A stretch of DNA of 64,000 nucleotides. Source: Mermis nigrescens (taxonomy: Eukaryota; Nematoda; Enoplea; Mermithida; Mermithidae). Positions 54,180-64,000 of this stretch are shown here, one piece after another. A program made the position numbers and the translations under genes. The DNA lies in NCBI GenBank assembly GCA_036768485.1, contig JAVLUZ010000510.1, forward strand, positions 372,001-436,000, written 5' to 3'. Positions within the stretch are counted from its first letter, which is position 1; each line of letters opens with the position of its first letter. Under the pieces are notes generated by a model that saw nothing but the letters and a program-made list of their open reading frames with translations, made no database searches and was not told the DNA's origin.

Positions 54180-56760
54180 ATGGGTGGTAAGAAAATTCTT
54201 CGCACTCCCCCGGCTAAAAAATTGCCCACATCATCCCATTCGACGCGCCAAACGCAGAATCCACAAACCAGTTCTGCGACGAACGATAATAATAAGTCAC
54301 CTTCCCCGGCGAATAATACCTCCGTCATTCCTTCTGATGATGAACTCGACAACGAATAGCGTTCCTATGGGAACCGGCAATTCAGTCGATACATCAGACG
54401 AAATGCTTCTGACGAAACGATCGTAAATACTGATCCTAATCTTCGCACAGATAATAATAAACCCGAAGACGAAGCCGTTTTACCCACCCATACTCTTGAT
54501 ATGGAAAGTAACGCTTCTGAAAGACTAAATGAGGACGAAAATCAGTCCAAATTCGGTCAATTCTGATCGAATTCTTTCGGCTATTCTCGAGAATATTCAG
54601 AAAATGAACTCCCAACATACGCAAGAGATGCGTCAAATTCGTGAGGAAATGAATACCCTTACGTCTTACGGCTACGTTTTCTCGGTCGCCCGGAGGCTAC
54701 TCAGTCTCTGCGATCCCACCCTGATGAAAACGTAAGTACTAATGTTCCTATTGAATTCCCTAAACGACGTATCGAACCATCGGATAATATCCATATAAAT
54801 TCCGACACTCCCTCACCTATTTTGCGTCATCATCTTAATAAGCCTAAACCTAGAGTCGAACTCGCGTCCGAAAGGACTTTTGCGCCCATATTACCCATGA
54901 GTGAGCGCCATTCTAATGACTCCGCGCCTACCTCACGCATTTGCGAGCAGCGCCCAAAAAACCCATACCTATGGAAACTTTACCCAATTCTGCGCATATT
55001 TCGCAGTGGGTCGTTAAACCAGCAATCTGCTGAAATCGCTCCTAATGTATCGCATTTTCTCGCAGACGGCAATTAAATCAGTTAGCTCCTGAGTTTGTGC
55101 CTAACTCTGCGAGTAATGTGTCTCATTCATCCCTGAAACCGCCACCCTTGCATTATTTTCCTCCTAATGCGGAATGCGCGCCTATGCAACACGCTTCGCA
55201 GCAAGTGAGTGATGAATTTTTCGGCGCCAAGATAATTTATTAAATCCTAATAACGAACCCATACCTATCGACGACACCGTAAATTCCCAACCCCCGAGCC
55301 AGCGTCGTGTTACGTTCTCGGATGAGGATTCTAATCATTCGCATCATGAATCTTCAGCATCGCGAACATTCGCATCGCTCGCATCGTCACTGCAGCTCGC
55401 GTCGTCCTTCGCCATAATTCTGATTCATCATCATCGTCAAATGAAGTTTCATCTTTTGCTGATGCAGTAAATCGTGCACCGTTTTTACAGCAAATGCAAA
55501 TCGCAGTCGCTAGTCGAAAAAACCTTTCAAGGCGAAAAAACTGACATACGAAAATTTTTTTGCATTATTTGAACAACTGGCAAAAGTGTACAAAATTGAC
55601 AAAGCGGAAAGAGCTGAATTTGTCTCTTCATTTTTTGACGACTATGCCCTAAACTTATACGAATCCCTACCCTCGGATATTCGAACCTCCTATACCAAAA
55701 CTAAGTATGCTATGATCGCTGAGTTTCGTCCCCTCGATCAAGATACTTTAATGGACCGCTTCATTGAGCGCAAGCAACAGCCTAATGAGTCTGTCCAAGC
55801 ATATTTTCTTGCGATTCATCGGAGAGCTAAAGCGCGCAGAACCTGATCTTGAGGTGGATTCCCCACGTTTTAATAAGATGCTTAGGTATCAATTAAAACG
55901 CGGCCTGTTTCCCGAAATTTCAGCAGCAGCCTATCAGCAAGGCGCCTGAAGCCCTTTTGCATGAATTTTTGCATAATGCTAAGTGTGCCGAGTATGCTAA
56001 TCGTCAACTCACAGAGCAAAAAGCTCCAACTCCTTATGTATCGGCGATAGCTACCCCTACTGGCGGCCCATTGTCTAAGGACCCTGCATTTCACGTGAGT
56101 AATGTCGAATCTGATCGCTCGCGCACTAAAACTTTCAGTCGCTCAAAACGCCCTGCAAATGAAGAAGCAGTGCAAAAATTTTGCACGTTTTGTAAACGCT
56201 GCGGGTCACACGCATGAAGAATGTTTCCAGCGATTAAGGGCAACGCAAAGCAGAGCAGAATGCGCAACTACAGAGAAGCGATTCCACCATGCGTCAGCGT
56301 AGTCAGTCGCTGTTCCTGCAATAATCGTAATCGCTCATCGCCGCGTCATAATCATAATAATCGCCAATCATCTAAGACTAGATACAGCGATCAAAGCCAA
56401 AATCGCCAATCTACTTCCCAAAACTCGGACGACGTTTTGATTCGAGACGTTCGCGCCCAATGTTTCGGCAAAATTATAATGATTCACGCGCCACATTATC
56501 GTCAAAATTTTCAAAATCAGCGCTACGATAATCGTACCCCACGTTCTGACTATCGCCAATCTTACCCATCGATGACTTACCCGCCAGAACCACGTAATAC
56601 GTTTTATAACTCATCGTATCGTTCTGCGCCACAACAGTATCCCCCTAACGTCACGCGCATAGCGGATTACCATCCCAATGGAGCCTTACCCCTCCACAAC
56701 CGCCCTTTTTGTCCAAAAATGGCGTAAACACGGTTACCTCAAACGTACCTGAGGCTAAAA
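54180..56760 (+). pseudogene. gag region of Ty3/gypsy-type retroelement, frameshifted
   Basis: An ATG at 54180 opens a 59-codon frame beginning MGGKKILRTPPAKKL, rich in Ser/Thr/Asn, that stops at 54359; the reading then continues in other frames in short open pieces. The capsid-like core is at about 55540-55960 (ERAEFVSSFFDDYALNLYES, then YAMIAEFRPLDQ and VQAYFLAIH), typical of the retrotransposon gag family. A zinc knuckle (CTFC..GHTHEEC, CX2CX4HX4C pattern) is at about 56175-56225 but is split by a one-base shift. Its job would be to form the particle and bind element RNA. Many single-base shifts separate otherwise clean coding pieces, so it is either a dead copy or the sequence has indel errors. 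Confidence 0.8.
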
Positions 56761-56869
56761 AGCGTGAAGAAAGTTTTGCGTCCCAAGATTTTTTGGAAGA
56801 GTACGAAAGATTGCGGCGAAGACTTGCAGTCTATGAAAAATTGGCAACATCCCCTACCCTAAATAAGGA

Positions 56870-57400
56870 TTTTGAAACTCCGATTGTCAGTCATGCAGGT
56901 ACCAATTTACCCACCATCTTGGCTGAAATCCATGGTGTTAAACTCCCGGCACTAATTGATACTGGCTGCTTGAGGTCACTATGATGACTACGGCCGCATT
57001 TTTGAGACTTGGTTTCAAACTACCCCCGAAACAGACTTCTAACATAGTGCACGGTGTAGGTAACATGACAGCAGTCGTTCGTTTCAAATTCAATATGACC
57101 ATAACTATCAGCTGATTATACTACCTCCGCGTTAGTTTCCATAATTGATGACTTGCCAGAAGACTTGCTTCTTGGCTTTGATTTTTGCCGTTCTGCATTG
57201 CTCTGGGTGAATCCCATTGAGGATTGTGCTTTCATTAACGGTATAAAATTAAACCTTTTATTGCCCAGCGAAAAATTGCAATTTCGCACTAACCCTAATG
57301 CTAAAATCCGTGCCCCATCTGTGTTCATGTTTCAATTTCTGAAACAATCACTATTTTGCCGCGTCACGAAATAATTACCCCTGCTTATATAAGTCACGGT
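56870..57400 (+). pseudogene. Retroelement aspartic protease region
   Basis: The active-site motif LIDTGCLRSL lies at about 56945-56980 after PTILAEIHGVKLPA. A frameshift follows, and the C-terminal motif LPEDLLLGFDFCRSALLWVN appears at about 57153-57215, matching the LLG.DF strand of retropepsins. This protease would mature Gag and Pol. Gag, protease and RT are in the usual Ty3/gypsy order. Confidence 0.8.
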
Positions 57401-57589
57401 TCCTATGATGCCCCTGTCGCACTTTTCGAACCCGATCCTAATTTTATGAAGAAAAGTTCACTTTTCGTCGCCCCTGCTATTGTTGACACTTCACTTTCTG
57501 TTTTTCCCTTGCGATTTTGTAATATCTCTAAATCGCCTGTTAAAATCGACACAGGAGAGCTGATTGGTTCCTTAACGCCAGACGTTGAT

Positions 57590-58420
57590 GTAAGTGTCCC
57601 ATATCCCAGTCTCTGACGATAGGTCACCTGAACTTTTCGCTTCCATAAATAAGGCTTTGCAAGGTTGCATCGTTAACTCTAAAGAACAGCAACAAATTCG
57701 CGACTTATGCCATAAATATAACTCCATCTTTGCGTTAAAAGGCGAACCACTTGGTCGCACTCCGCTCGTTAAGCATCATATTGACACAGGTGATAACTCC
57801 CCTGTTGTAGGTAAAACTTACCGCGTTGAGCATGCACGAAGCACAAGCTATGCAACGCGTAATAAACGAAATGCTCAAGCGGAAAACGTTATACGACCAA
57901 CCACTAGTCCCTGGGCCAGCCCTCTTTTCTAATCGGAAAAAAGGACGGTTCCCTCCGCCCAGTTGTGGATTACCGCCGTTTAAATGATGTAACCAAAACT
58001 CAAATTTATCCCCTACCCCAAATTGATGACTATTTTGATGCCCTCGGGTCTGCAGCATACTTTAGTACGCTAGATCTAAGAATCTGGTTATTGGCAGATC
58101 CCCCTTGACGATAAATCGCGTGAAAACCGCTTTTATCTGTCCCGTAGGCCACTATGAATTTGGAGGTCTTACCTTTTGGCTTAAAACATGCCCCCGCCGA
58201 TTTCCAACGGCTCATGGAGCTCGTTCCTTTCTGGTTTAAACTGGAAAACCTCGTCTCGTTTATATCGACGATATAATCGTGAAGCTTTTCGCGAAACGTT
58301 TTCCGAACATCTAACAGATCGAAAACGTCTTTTCTGCACTACGAAACGCGAACTTAAGGGCTAAACCGTGGAAAATGCCATTTAGCACACGCGAAGTCCA
58401 GTTTCTGGGCCATCGCATAA
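57590..58420 (+). pseudogene. Retroelement reverse transcriptase region
   Basis: Recognisable RT landmarks in order across several frames: KHHIDTGD at about 57775, SPWASPLF at about 57910, KDGSLRPVVDYRRLND then PLPQIDDY (about 57945-58035), YFSTLDLR (about 58060), SGYWQIPLDD (about 58085), FGLKHAPADFQRLM-type sequence (about 58180-58220) and catalytic YIDD (about 58262-58273). The PVVDYR and FGL..AP blocks are characteristic of Ty3/gypsy. At least four frame changes break it, so it cannot give a full-length enzyme as written. Confidence 0.9.
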
Positions 58421-58619
58421 GCTCGTTAGGTTGCCCCTGACCTATCCAAATTGAAGCGACGAATAAATTTTCCTGTCCTAAAAACGGTAAAAGCTCTGCA
58501 AAAATTTCGGTCTTGTCCAATGGTCAAGAAATTTCAGAAAGATCTCTCGCTAAATCGCTAAACCAATTCTTCGCTTGTTACTAAAAGATACCTAATTTAA
58601 ATGGTTCCATGAACAGCAG

Positions 58620-59000
58620 ACTGCTTCTTCAATCGTTAAAGATGCTTTTACTTCGCCCCCTAATTTTGGTAATTGCCAAAATTTGATGGAGCATCACTTC
58701 TATTTTGACTACCCATAAGTAATTACGCCGTTAGTGCCATTTGACCCAAAAACACTCGGCCAAAAAGTCGATTTTATCCTTGGCTATGCCAGTCGGTAGG
58801 TTTTAAACTCGGCTAGCTGTGCAACCATGCCACTCCTGAAAAGGAGGCTTTGGCTGTTGTATGGGCACAAAGCATTATCGCCATTATCTCGCGGGAAAAA
58901 ATTCATCGGAACAGACCATTTGTAATCACGGCTCGTGAACGAAAAGATCCTTCCAAATGCTACGACGCTGGGGTCTAAAGTTACATGAGTACGAGGTTGT
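58620..59000 (+). pseudogene. Retroelement RNase H region
   Basis: FDY then ASNYAVSA-like pieces (about 58700-58735), EKEALAVVWA split by a shift (about 58835-58865), and a GTDH..L block followed by LRRWGLKLHEYE (about 58905-58995), as in Ty3/gypsy RNase H. Frameshifted as elsewhere. Confidence 0.7.
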
Positions 59001-59399
59001 ATAATGCCCAGGCGCATACAACTGTGCCTACAGACTTATTATCCGTCACACCCCAAATACGGATCGCGGACGAGCAACGCTTAGCGCTTGAACGTGAAAC
59101 CCTGCAAACGCTAAGCAATCCTAATCTGAATGGCCTGAGTCTGTCTTATGAAAACAACCTCCCCAATATACGATAAACACCCATTTTAAGCAAACCAAGA
59201 AATGACTCAAAACGATCACCCCCGATTTTTCATCCAATCACTCTTTTCACAAGAGGCTTTGAAAAGCTTGAAATCTTGTCGCCTCTGCAAGACTTTGCTG
59301 AACAGCGTCACAAGACGAATGAGTTAAATAAAATTCAAGTAATCGCTGAACGATCTGACAACACGAAAATGTCGCGATGAATTTTTCATCCTAAACGAT

Positions 59400-60300
59400 A
59401 TCTTATATCGCAGATTTCAGCCTAAGTGCGAGTTACATAATTCACCAACTCGTTATCCCTAAATCCCTGCGTCGCTTCATCCTAACCGAATTCCATGATT
59501 CCATTTTTGAGCCCACTTTTCCGCGCGGAAAAATCCTCCCCATTCAGCTCCGTTACCAGGCTTTGCAAATGGAGAATGATGCCTAGCCAAAAGGTGTCCG
59601 TGGTGTGCTTGCAGCGGCAGAAGCCACAATCCCACCCCGGTACCTCTGCAACCCACGGGTTACTCACCCTTCAGTTAATCGCGTGATGAATTTCCATATG
59701 CCGCAGCCTGACGTCCGGCAACGATCAAATCGTTGTCTTTATGGACTACCACAAGTGCATACCAAGGTTTGCTGTGTCTGATATAAAAGCATCAACCATC
59801 GCAAATCTCCTCTTGCGTGAAGTGATCCCCAGACATGGAGTCCCTAAATGATTTTTGACCGACCAAGGTTCAAATTCTTCCCTTGTTTCTGAAATTTCTG
59901 CAAACTTTTGAACGTCCAAAAGTCTTCACTACCCCTACCACCCCCAGTGTGATGGGCTAGTTGAACGCTATAACTGCACTCTACTACACTTCAAAATCCA
60001 CAGAAATCAGTATGACTGGGAGCAGTTCTTGCCGGCTCGCATTTATTCGCTTATCGCGCAACACCGCAGTCATCTACGAATATTTCACCCTTCGAGATGC
60101 TGTACGGCCGTGAGCCATCGTTTCCGCTTGATATTCAAGCTACTAAACGACCTCACATTAAATCCTCTAATCTGCCTCATGCTCGCTGTTACCTCAAAGG
60201 CTGACTTTACTAACGTTTTTGATTTGCTGATATTTCAGCAAAAAATCCTGCCCAAGCGTTGCAGCAGCAAAAAGAAGCAATACGATAACCACCAATGAAA
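59400..60300 (+). pseudogene. Retroelement integrase region
   Basis: An HDSIFG..FSARK-like HHCC-domain piece lies at about 59490-59540. The core reads FMDYHKCIPRFAVSDIKAST (first Asp, about 59740), then REVIPRHGVP, a stop, FLTDQGSNS (second Asp, about 59855) and YHPQCDGLVERYN with the catalytic Glu (about 59935-59975). After the core, YGREPSFPLDIQ-like sequence is typical of the region following the Ty3/gypsy integrase core. The D-D-E set is visible, though in shifted frames and with a TGA in place of a codon before FLTDQG. Confidence 0.9.
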
Positions 60301-60681
60301 GTAACGTCTTAAATGATATTCTGTATATCTGAATAATAAGGCTGTAATTCAACCCTTTAGGGAAACTGAAAGCTTTCACAAAACAAGGGGTCTGCCATCG
60401 TATTGTCGTTACCCAATTCCCTGAAACAGCGCGAATCATTTATCTGCATAATTCCCTAATTGAACATCTTGTGCACCGCAATCGTCTCTTACCTGCCCCT
60501 AAGTTGCCTTATTCCTGATCTCATTGCCGAAAAGCATGCCTATGTACCTGCGATGGTGTTAGTGAAACTACCCCGTCGACCCCTGTGTCCTGCCAGGCTA
60601 TAAGTTTCTAAATTAGCGGGCCGGGAAAGGAATTGAGGGATTGCGCGCCTGTACGTTTGTTAACTGGTTCTAAATCAGCAC

Positions 60682-63600
60682 ATGCCGGCTCCGTTAACTA
60701 ATGTTTCCCCCTTTAAAGATCCAAGGTTACTGGCCAACGACTCCCCACGAAAGAGATCTTGGACCCAGACTGCTTTCACAAGGCCGTACCCACTCACGGG
60801 AACCCCACAACGCCAGCGAATTCGTTTACAAGCTTTCATGAAAGCGGCGGCTGCAGCTAAGCAGTATTTCCTGCTTATGAGCTGTCCCTCCAACTCCATT
60901 ATCGCTGAAATTGCGGATTCCCTCATTGCAAATTTTCCTATCCCTCCATTGACGATTTTCCCAATCATGACGTATCTCCGCCTTCTAGAAACGTTGGTGG
61001 GTTACGAACCTGAATCGTTGTTCCTCGTTGTCCTCACGTTCCCAAAACGCCATCCCATGTGTCACGACAAACCCATGAACAGCTCTTCAACGTGCGCTTA
61101 CCCCCTTTTCCAACCCCAAAATGTTGAATGCATACTTATTTGCCTCGACAGTGAGCATGGAATCCATCGTTCGTTCATGGAATTTCGCTATGGAACGATA
61201 TTGGCAACAATTCCATCCCACCTACTATGAATCCAATGGCCCATTCGTGTTTAGTATCCAGCTTGGTGAGGTAAAGGTCATGTCTTTTGTTTTAGACATT
61301 TCTCATTTCCCAAACCCCTGCTCCGGGTTGGCTGAACTGCTAGAGGCATCGCTCCTAGATGTCTCCTAGCCTCCTACATAACTCACAACGACAAAATCGC
61401 CTATTTTCACGTCTATGGCCCGCGAACTCGGTGGAACGCACGTTATTTGCGATCTCGTGGATACTTCGGCCACCCTCGCGTTCCGTTTTTCGAATCACCA
61501 TTCAAGATACCCACAGAGCCCCAATTTTTCATGATCGAAACCGCATTAGCGCTGAAACCATCGCTTAAAGACGCTTGCGTCATTCTTTTTCGACATGGAA
61601 ACCGATCCCTGGCAGTCACGCGGAATTCGCCAAAGAAAGCTTGGAATATGCCGTTGACCAAATCAAATGTTGCGATATCTGGCATTGATCCCATCATATC
61701 CCTGAGGTTTACATACTCATCGACCTGTATTCGCCAAACTTGGGAAAAAATTTCCCTAAAGTGTGCCTGCAGGTTTCACCTTCGTAGGCGATGAGTTGGT
61801 TATCCAAACAGCGCCAACGAAGGAACCGCTGTACATCAAACTTTCCAAAATCCTGCCAAACTTCTGCACACAATGCAAGCGTGCCAAGCGATAGAAATAC
61901 CGCCGTACTCGAACCTGGGAGTCGGACGTGAAAAGATCCGCCATATCAGGTTGGATGCCGGATGATCCTGACCTGCCCGGTCCCAACCACCAGAGATGAC
62001 CAGATCTTGCAACGTTACCCCGGCGGCCACCCCACTGCCTGATGTGGAAAGTTGCAAGCCCCAGCTGTCAAAACTGCAGAAGCATGGCTGTGACCAGCAT
62101 ACCGCTGGATCAGCCTATGGATACCCAAAGTGCGCCTCTCATCACAAAGCCGCTTACAACGCCTAGGATCCAATGAATTCTCAAAGCCTCAGATGAAACT
62201 GCAAAGCCACAACATTAGTTTGGCCCCGCAGACCAAGTCTCTTCGAGCATTATGGCATCCATGGCTTTCCCATTCTCGGTAGCTAAACCTTAACACTAGT
62301 CGAATTCGCAATCGCGAACTCACTTTACCACGCGAGCTAACCATCAAGCCAAGTCCAACAAGCACCGGCCGTAACAGGCGCTGCCTACCCAAAGAGATGA
62401 AGAACAGGCCGTTCTGTTGAAAATTCACAGCATCACTTTCATGAGTTCAATGGATGAATTGCGTCGAATGCGCCGAATTTAGTCACCCCTGAAAATTTGC
62501 ACAATTTTCGTGAATGTTTGGCACCAACGACAGCACGGATCTTCAGTGATTGGTCACGACAAAATTTACTTCAACTCGCCTCTACGCCATATATCGCTTT
62601 GCCAAACTTCCAAATACCCCTGATCGCCCGATGATTTCAGCCACGCCTCATCGAAGAAGAAGAGCAGGAACGCTAACTAAACCATATTCCCCTATAGCCT
62701 TTATTATGCGACAACCATGTTTTTCACAGGTTGTTTCACCCGGACCTTGTTCAACTGAAATCGCCTTGTTCATAACGACGGTTATATGCTATACAGCTTT
62801 AGTACCTTTTTGCTGAATCATCCCCATCTCCATAACCCTGGCTGAAATGGTGGAACGTAGCGGATACATGTTACCCATCGAACTTTTCCCATCAACGCAT
62901 TATCTCGGAGCCTGATCACACGGCCCCCCTTGCATCACCCTTCGCCAAAATGATCGACGAGTTCGAAGCGTTCAAAGCACTTTGAACGCGGGACGACAAC
63001 CTCGACATTGACATTCGCAGAACCCATTTTGTAAGCCACCCCGCAAAGTGATGTTTCGCGCCACTTCGGCCCATAAGCGACGTGCGGATCACCGATCTTT
63101 CACCTTTGTATACTGGTACGGCGATCCCGGAATCGCCTGGCGTGGCGTGTGAACAAATCCGGACGCTTAATGCTTGGCGGCATTCCGAGGCCTCACCTCC
63201 ATATCGGAATTTCCGACAGAGGCATTTCCGGGAATTTCCGGAGTTAGCTGAGGAAATTACCGAATCTCCGTCAGCCTCTACATCGCGACATCAAGCGACT
63301 CCGTGAAGCGACGGACCCGGAACTAACTGTCCCAGCCCAGTTCGGCCGTGCCACAAATCCCGCCAGCATTCCTCTTATTATTTGCGCAAAATACGATGCC
63401 CCACGAACTGCAACGAATAGCCGCTCGACAAGCCCAACACAGCCAATCCCAGAAACGTCTTGCTCCCTTCGCAAGGCCCGATCGGACCTCGTGCGAAGAT
63501 GAGGCGCAAGCGCTTCGTGACCTATCTCTGCAATCCCAATGCAACACCCGCGCCGAGATCGCACGACTCACTGAAGAGCCCACCTGCGAACCCGGACCTC

Positions 63601-64000
63601 GAGGCTCCCCACCCCCCGCTGCGTCACACGGCCGTGCGTCGTCCCGGCTCACTGGTCTGTTTCATCTGACGCACGTCGGTCGCACGACCAAACCTTTATC
63701 TTGAACGCTTGCGCGCCTCACCATGAGGCCATCCCCCGCCTACGAGCAAGTCGTCGAGCACCGAAAAAGCTTGAGCATACCCAAAGAGCCTACCTGGCAA
63801 ATGATCGCAGAAATGGAAAGACGGAGACCCAGGCGATGGCCAACCGATCGACCGTCGGAGTCATCAAGGGCTCATCCGAAACCCCATACCTCTCCTTCCC
63901 ATCCTAGGCGCCCCTGAGTTCCCCAGAGACCCTAAAGCACAAGCCTTCATCGAGCAAACCGGTCGCATACGCAGGCAACTCCATCGCCCGCATCAGCTCC
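60682..64000 (+). pseudogene. Third coding region downstream of integrase, function unknown
   Basis: A run of overlapping open pieces in shifting frames continues past pol to the window edge: MPAPLTNVSPFKDPRLLAND (60682-61230), VRSWNFAMERYWQQFHPTYY (61121-61369), GYFGHPRVPFFESPF and LKDACVILFRHGNRSL (61447-61794), then VGDELVIQTAPTKEPLYIKL and a CTQCKRAK Cys pair (about 61785-61890). From about 63350 it turns to Ala/Arg/Pro-rich, GC-rich sequence. I see no signal peptide, membrane anchor or glycoprotein pattern, so it is not an obvious envelope gene. It is more than 3.3 kb, unusual for a Ty3/gypsy element, and might be an accessory ORF, a captured gene or a neighbouring host gene. The end is not in the window. 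Confidence 0.5.

Noticed and set aside
60682..64000. Envelope gene making the element a retrovirus
   Set aside because: No signal peptide, furin-type site or transmembrane anchor visible in any frame.

Overview
This window is eukaryotic nuclear DNA, most likely from an invertebrate animal. It is AT-rich, genes are split by introns with ordinary splice sites (GTAAGT/GTGAGC donors, TTTCAG/TTTTTAG acceptors), there is no bacterial operon structure, and most of it is nested DNA transposons, minisatellites and one Ty3/gypsy-type retroelement. I cannot name the organism from the sequence.

Layout. About 1.9-20.5 kb: one minus-strand split gene, or possibly two adjacent ones. I recovered about 15 exons by hand from splice sites and reading phase; most are too short to stand out as long ORFs. 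Seven exon junctions keep phase exactly. The product is helical and armadillo-like; virilizer/VIRMA is my best but weak candidate. Its introns hold short transposon-derived repeats. About 20.6-33.7 kb: a composite element with CAGGGTGGCCACT ends (22208-33688). It carries a 2.4-kb CCAA minisatellite, an inverted 21-bp minisatellite, a roughly 120-bp tandem array and a Russian-doll pair of transposons (29182-32574, containing 29752-32055). 35.5-38.6 kb: a hAT-type element with an exact 8-bp target duplication.

39.7-51.3 kb: two insertions of the same roughly 3.0-kb element (CAGTGTTGCCAACC ends) standing almost end to end, each with its own exact 8-bp target duplication. Each copy was later hit by different insertions: a 95-bp hAT MITE, a MULE-like palindrome, a two-copy GGCATT element with a tRNA-like pol III promoter, a 3.1-kb foldback element with TA duplication, and a CAGTGGCGG MITE. 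Each copy supplies the empty sites for the insertions in the other, so the boundaries are unusually secure.

52.5-64.0 kb: a decayed or indel-ridden Ty3/gypsy-type retroelement, distinctly richer in GC than its surroundings, with gag, protease, RT, RNase H and integrase in that order. More than 3.3 kb of an unrecognised third coding region follows and runs off the window edge.

A GC-rich hairpin (CGGCGC-TTC-GCGCCG, set in A/T runs) recurs about 45 times across otherwise unrelated repeats and tandem arrays. It is the most striking unexplained motif in the window.
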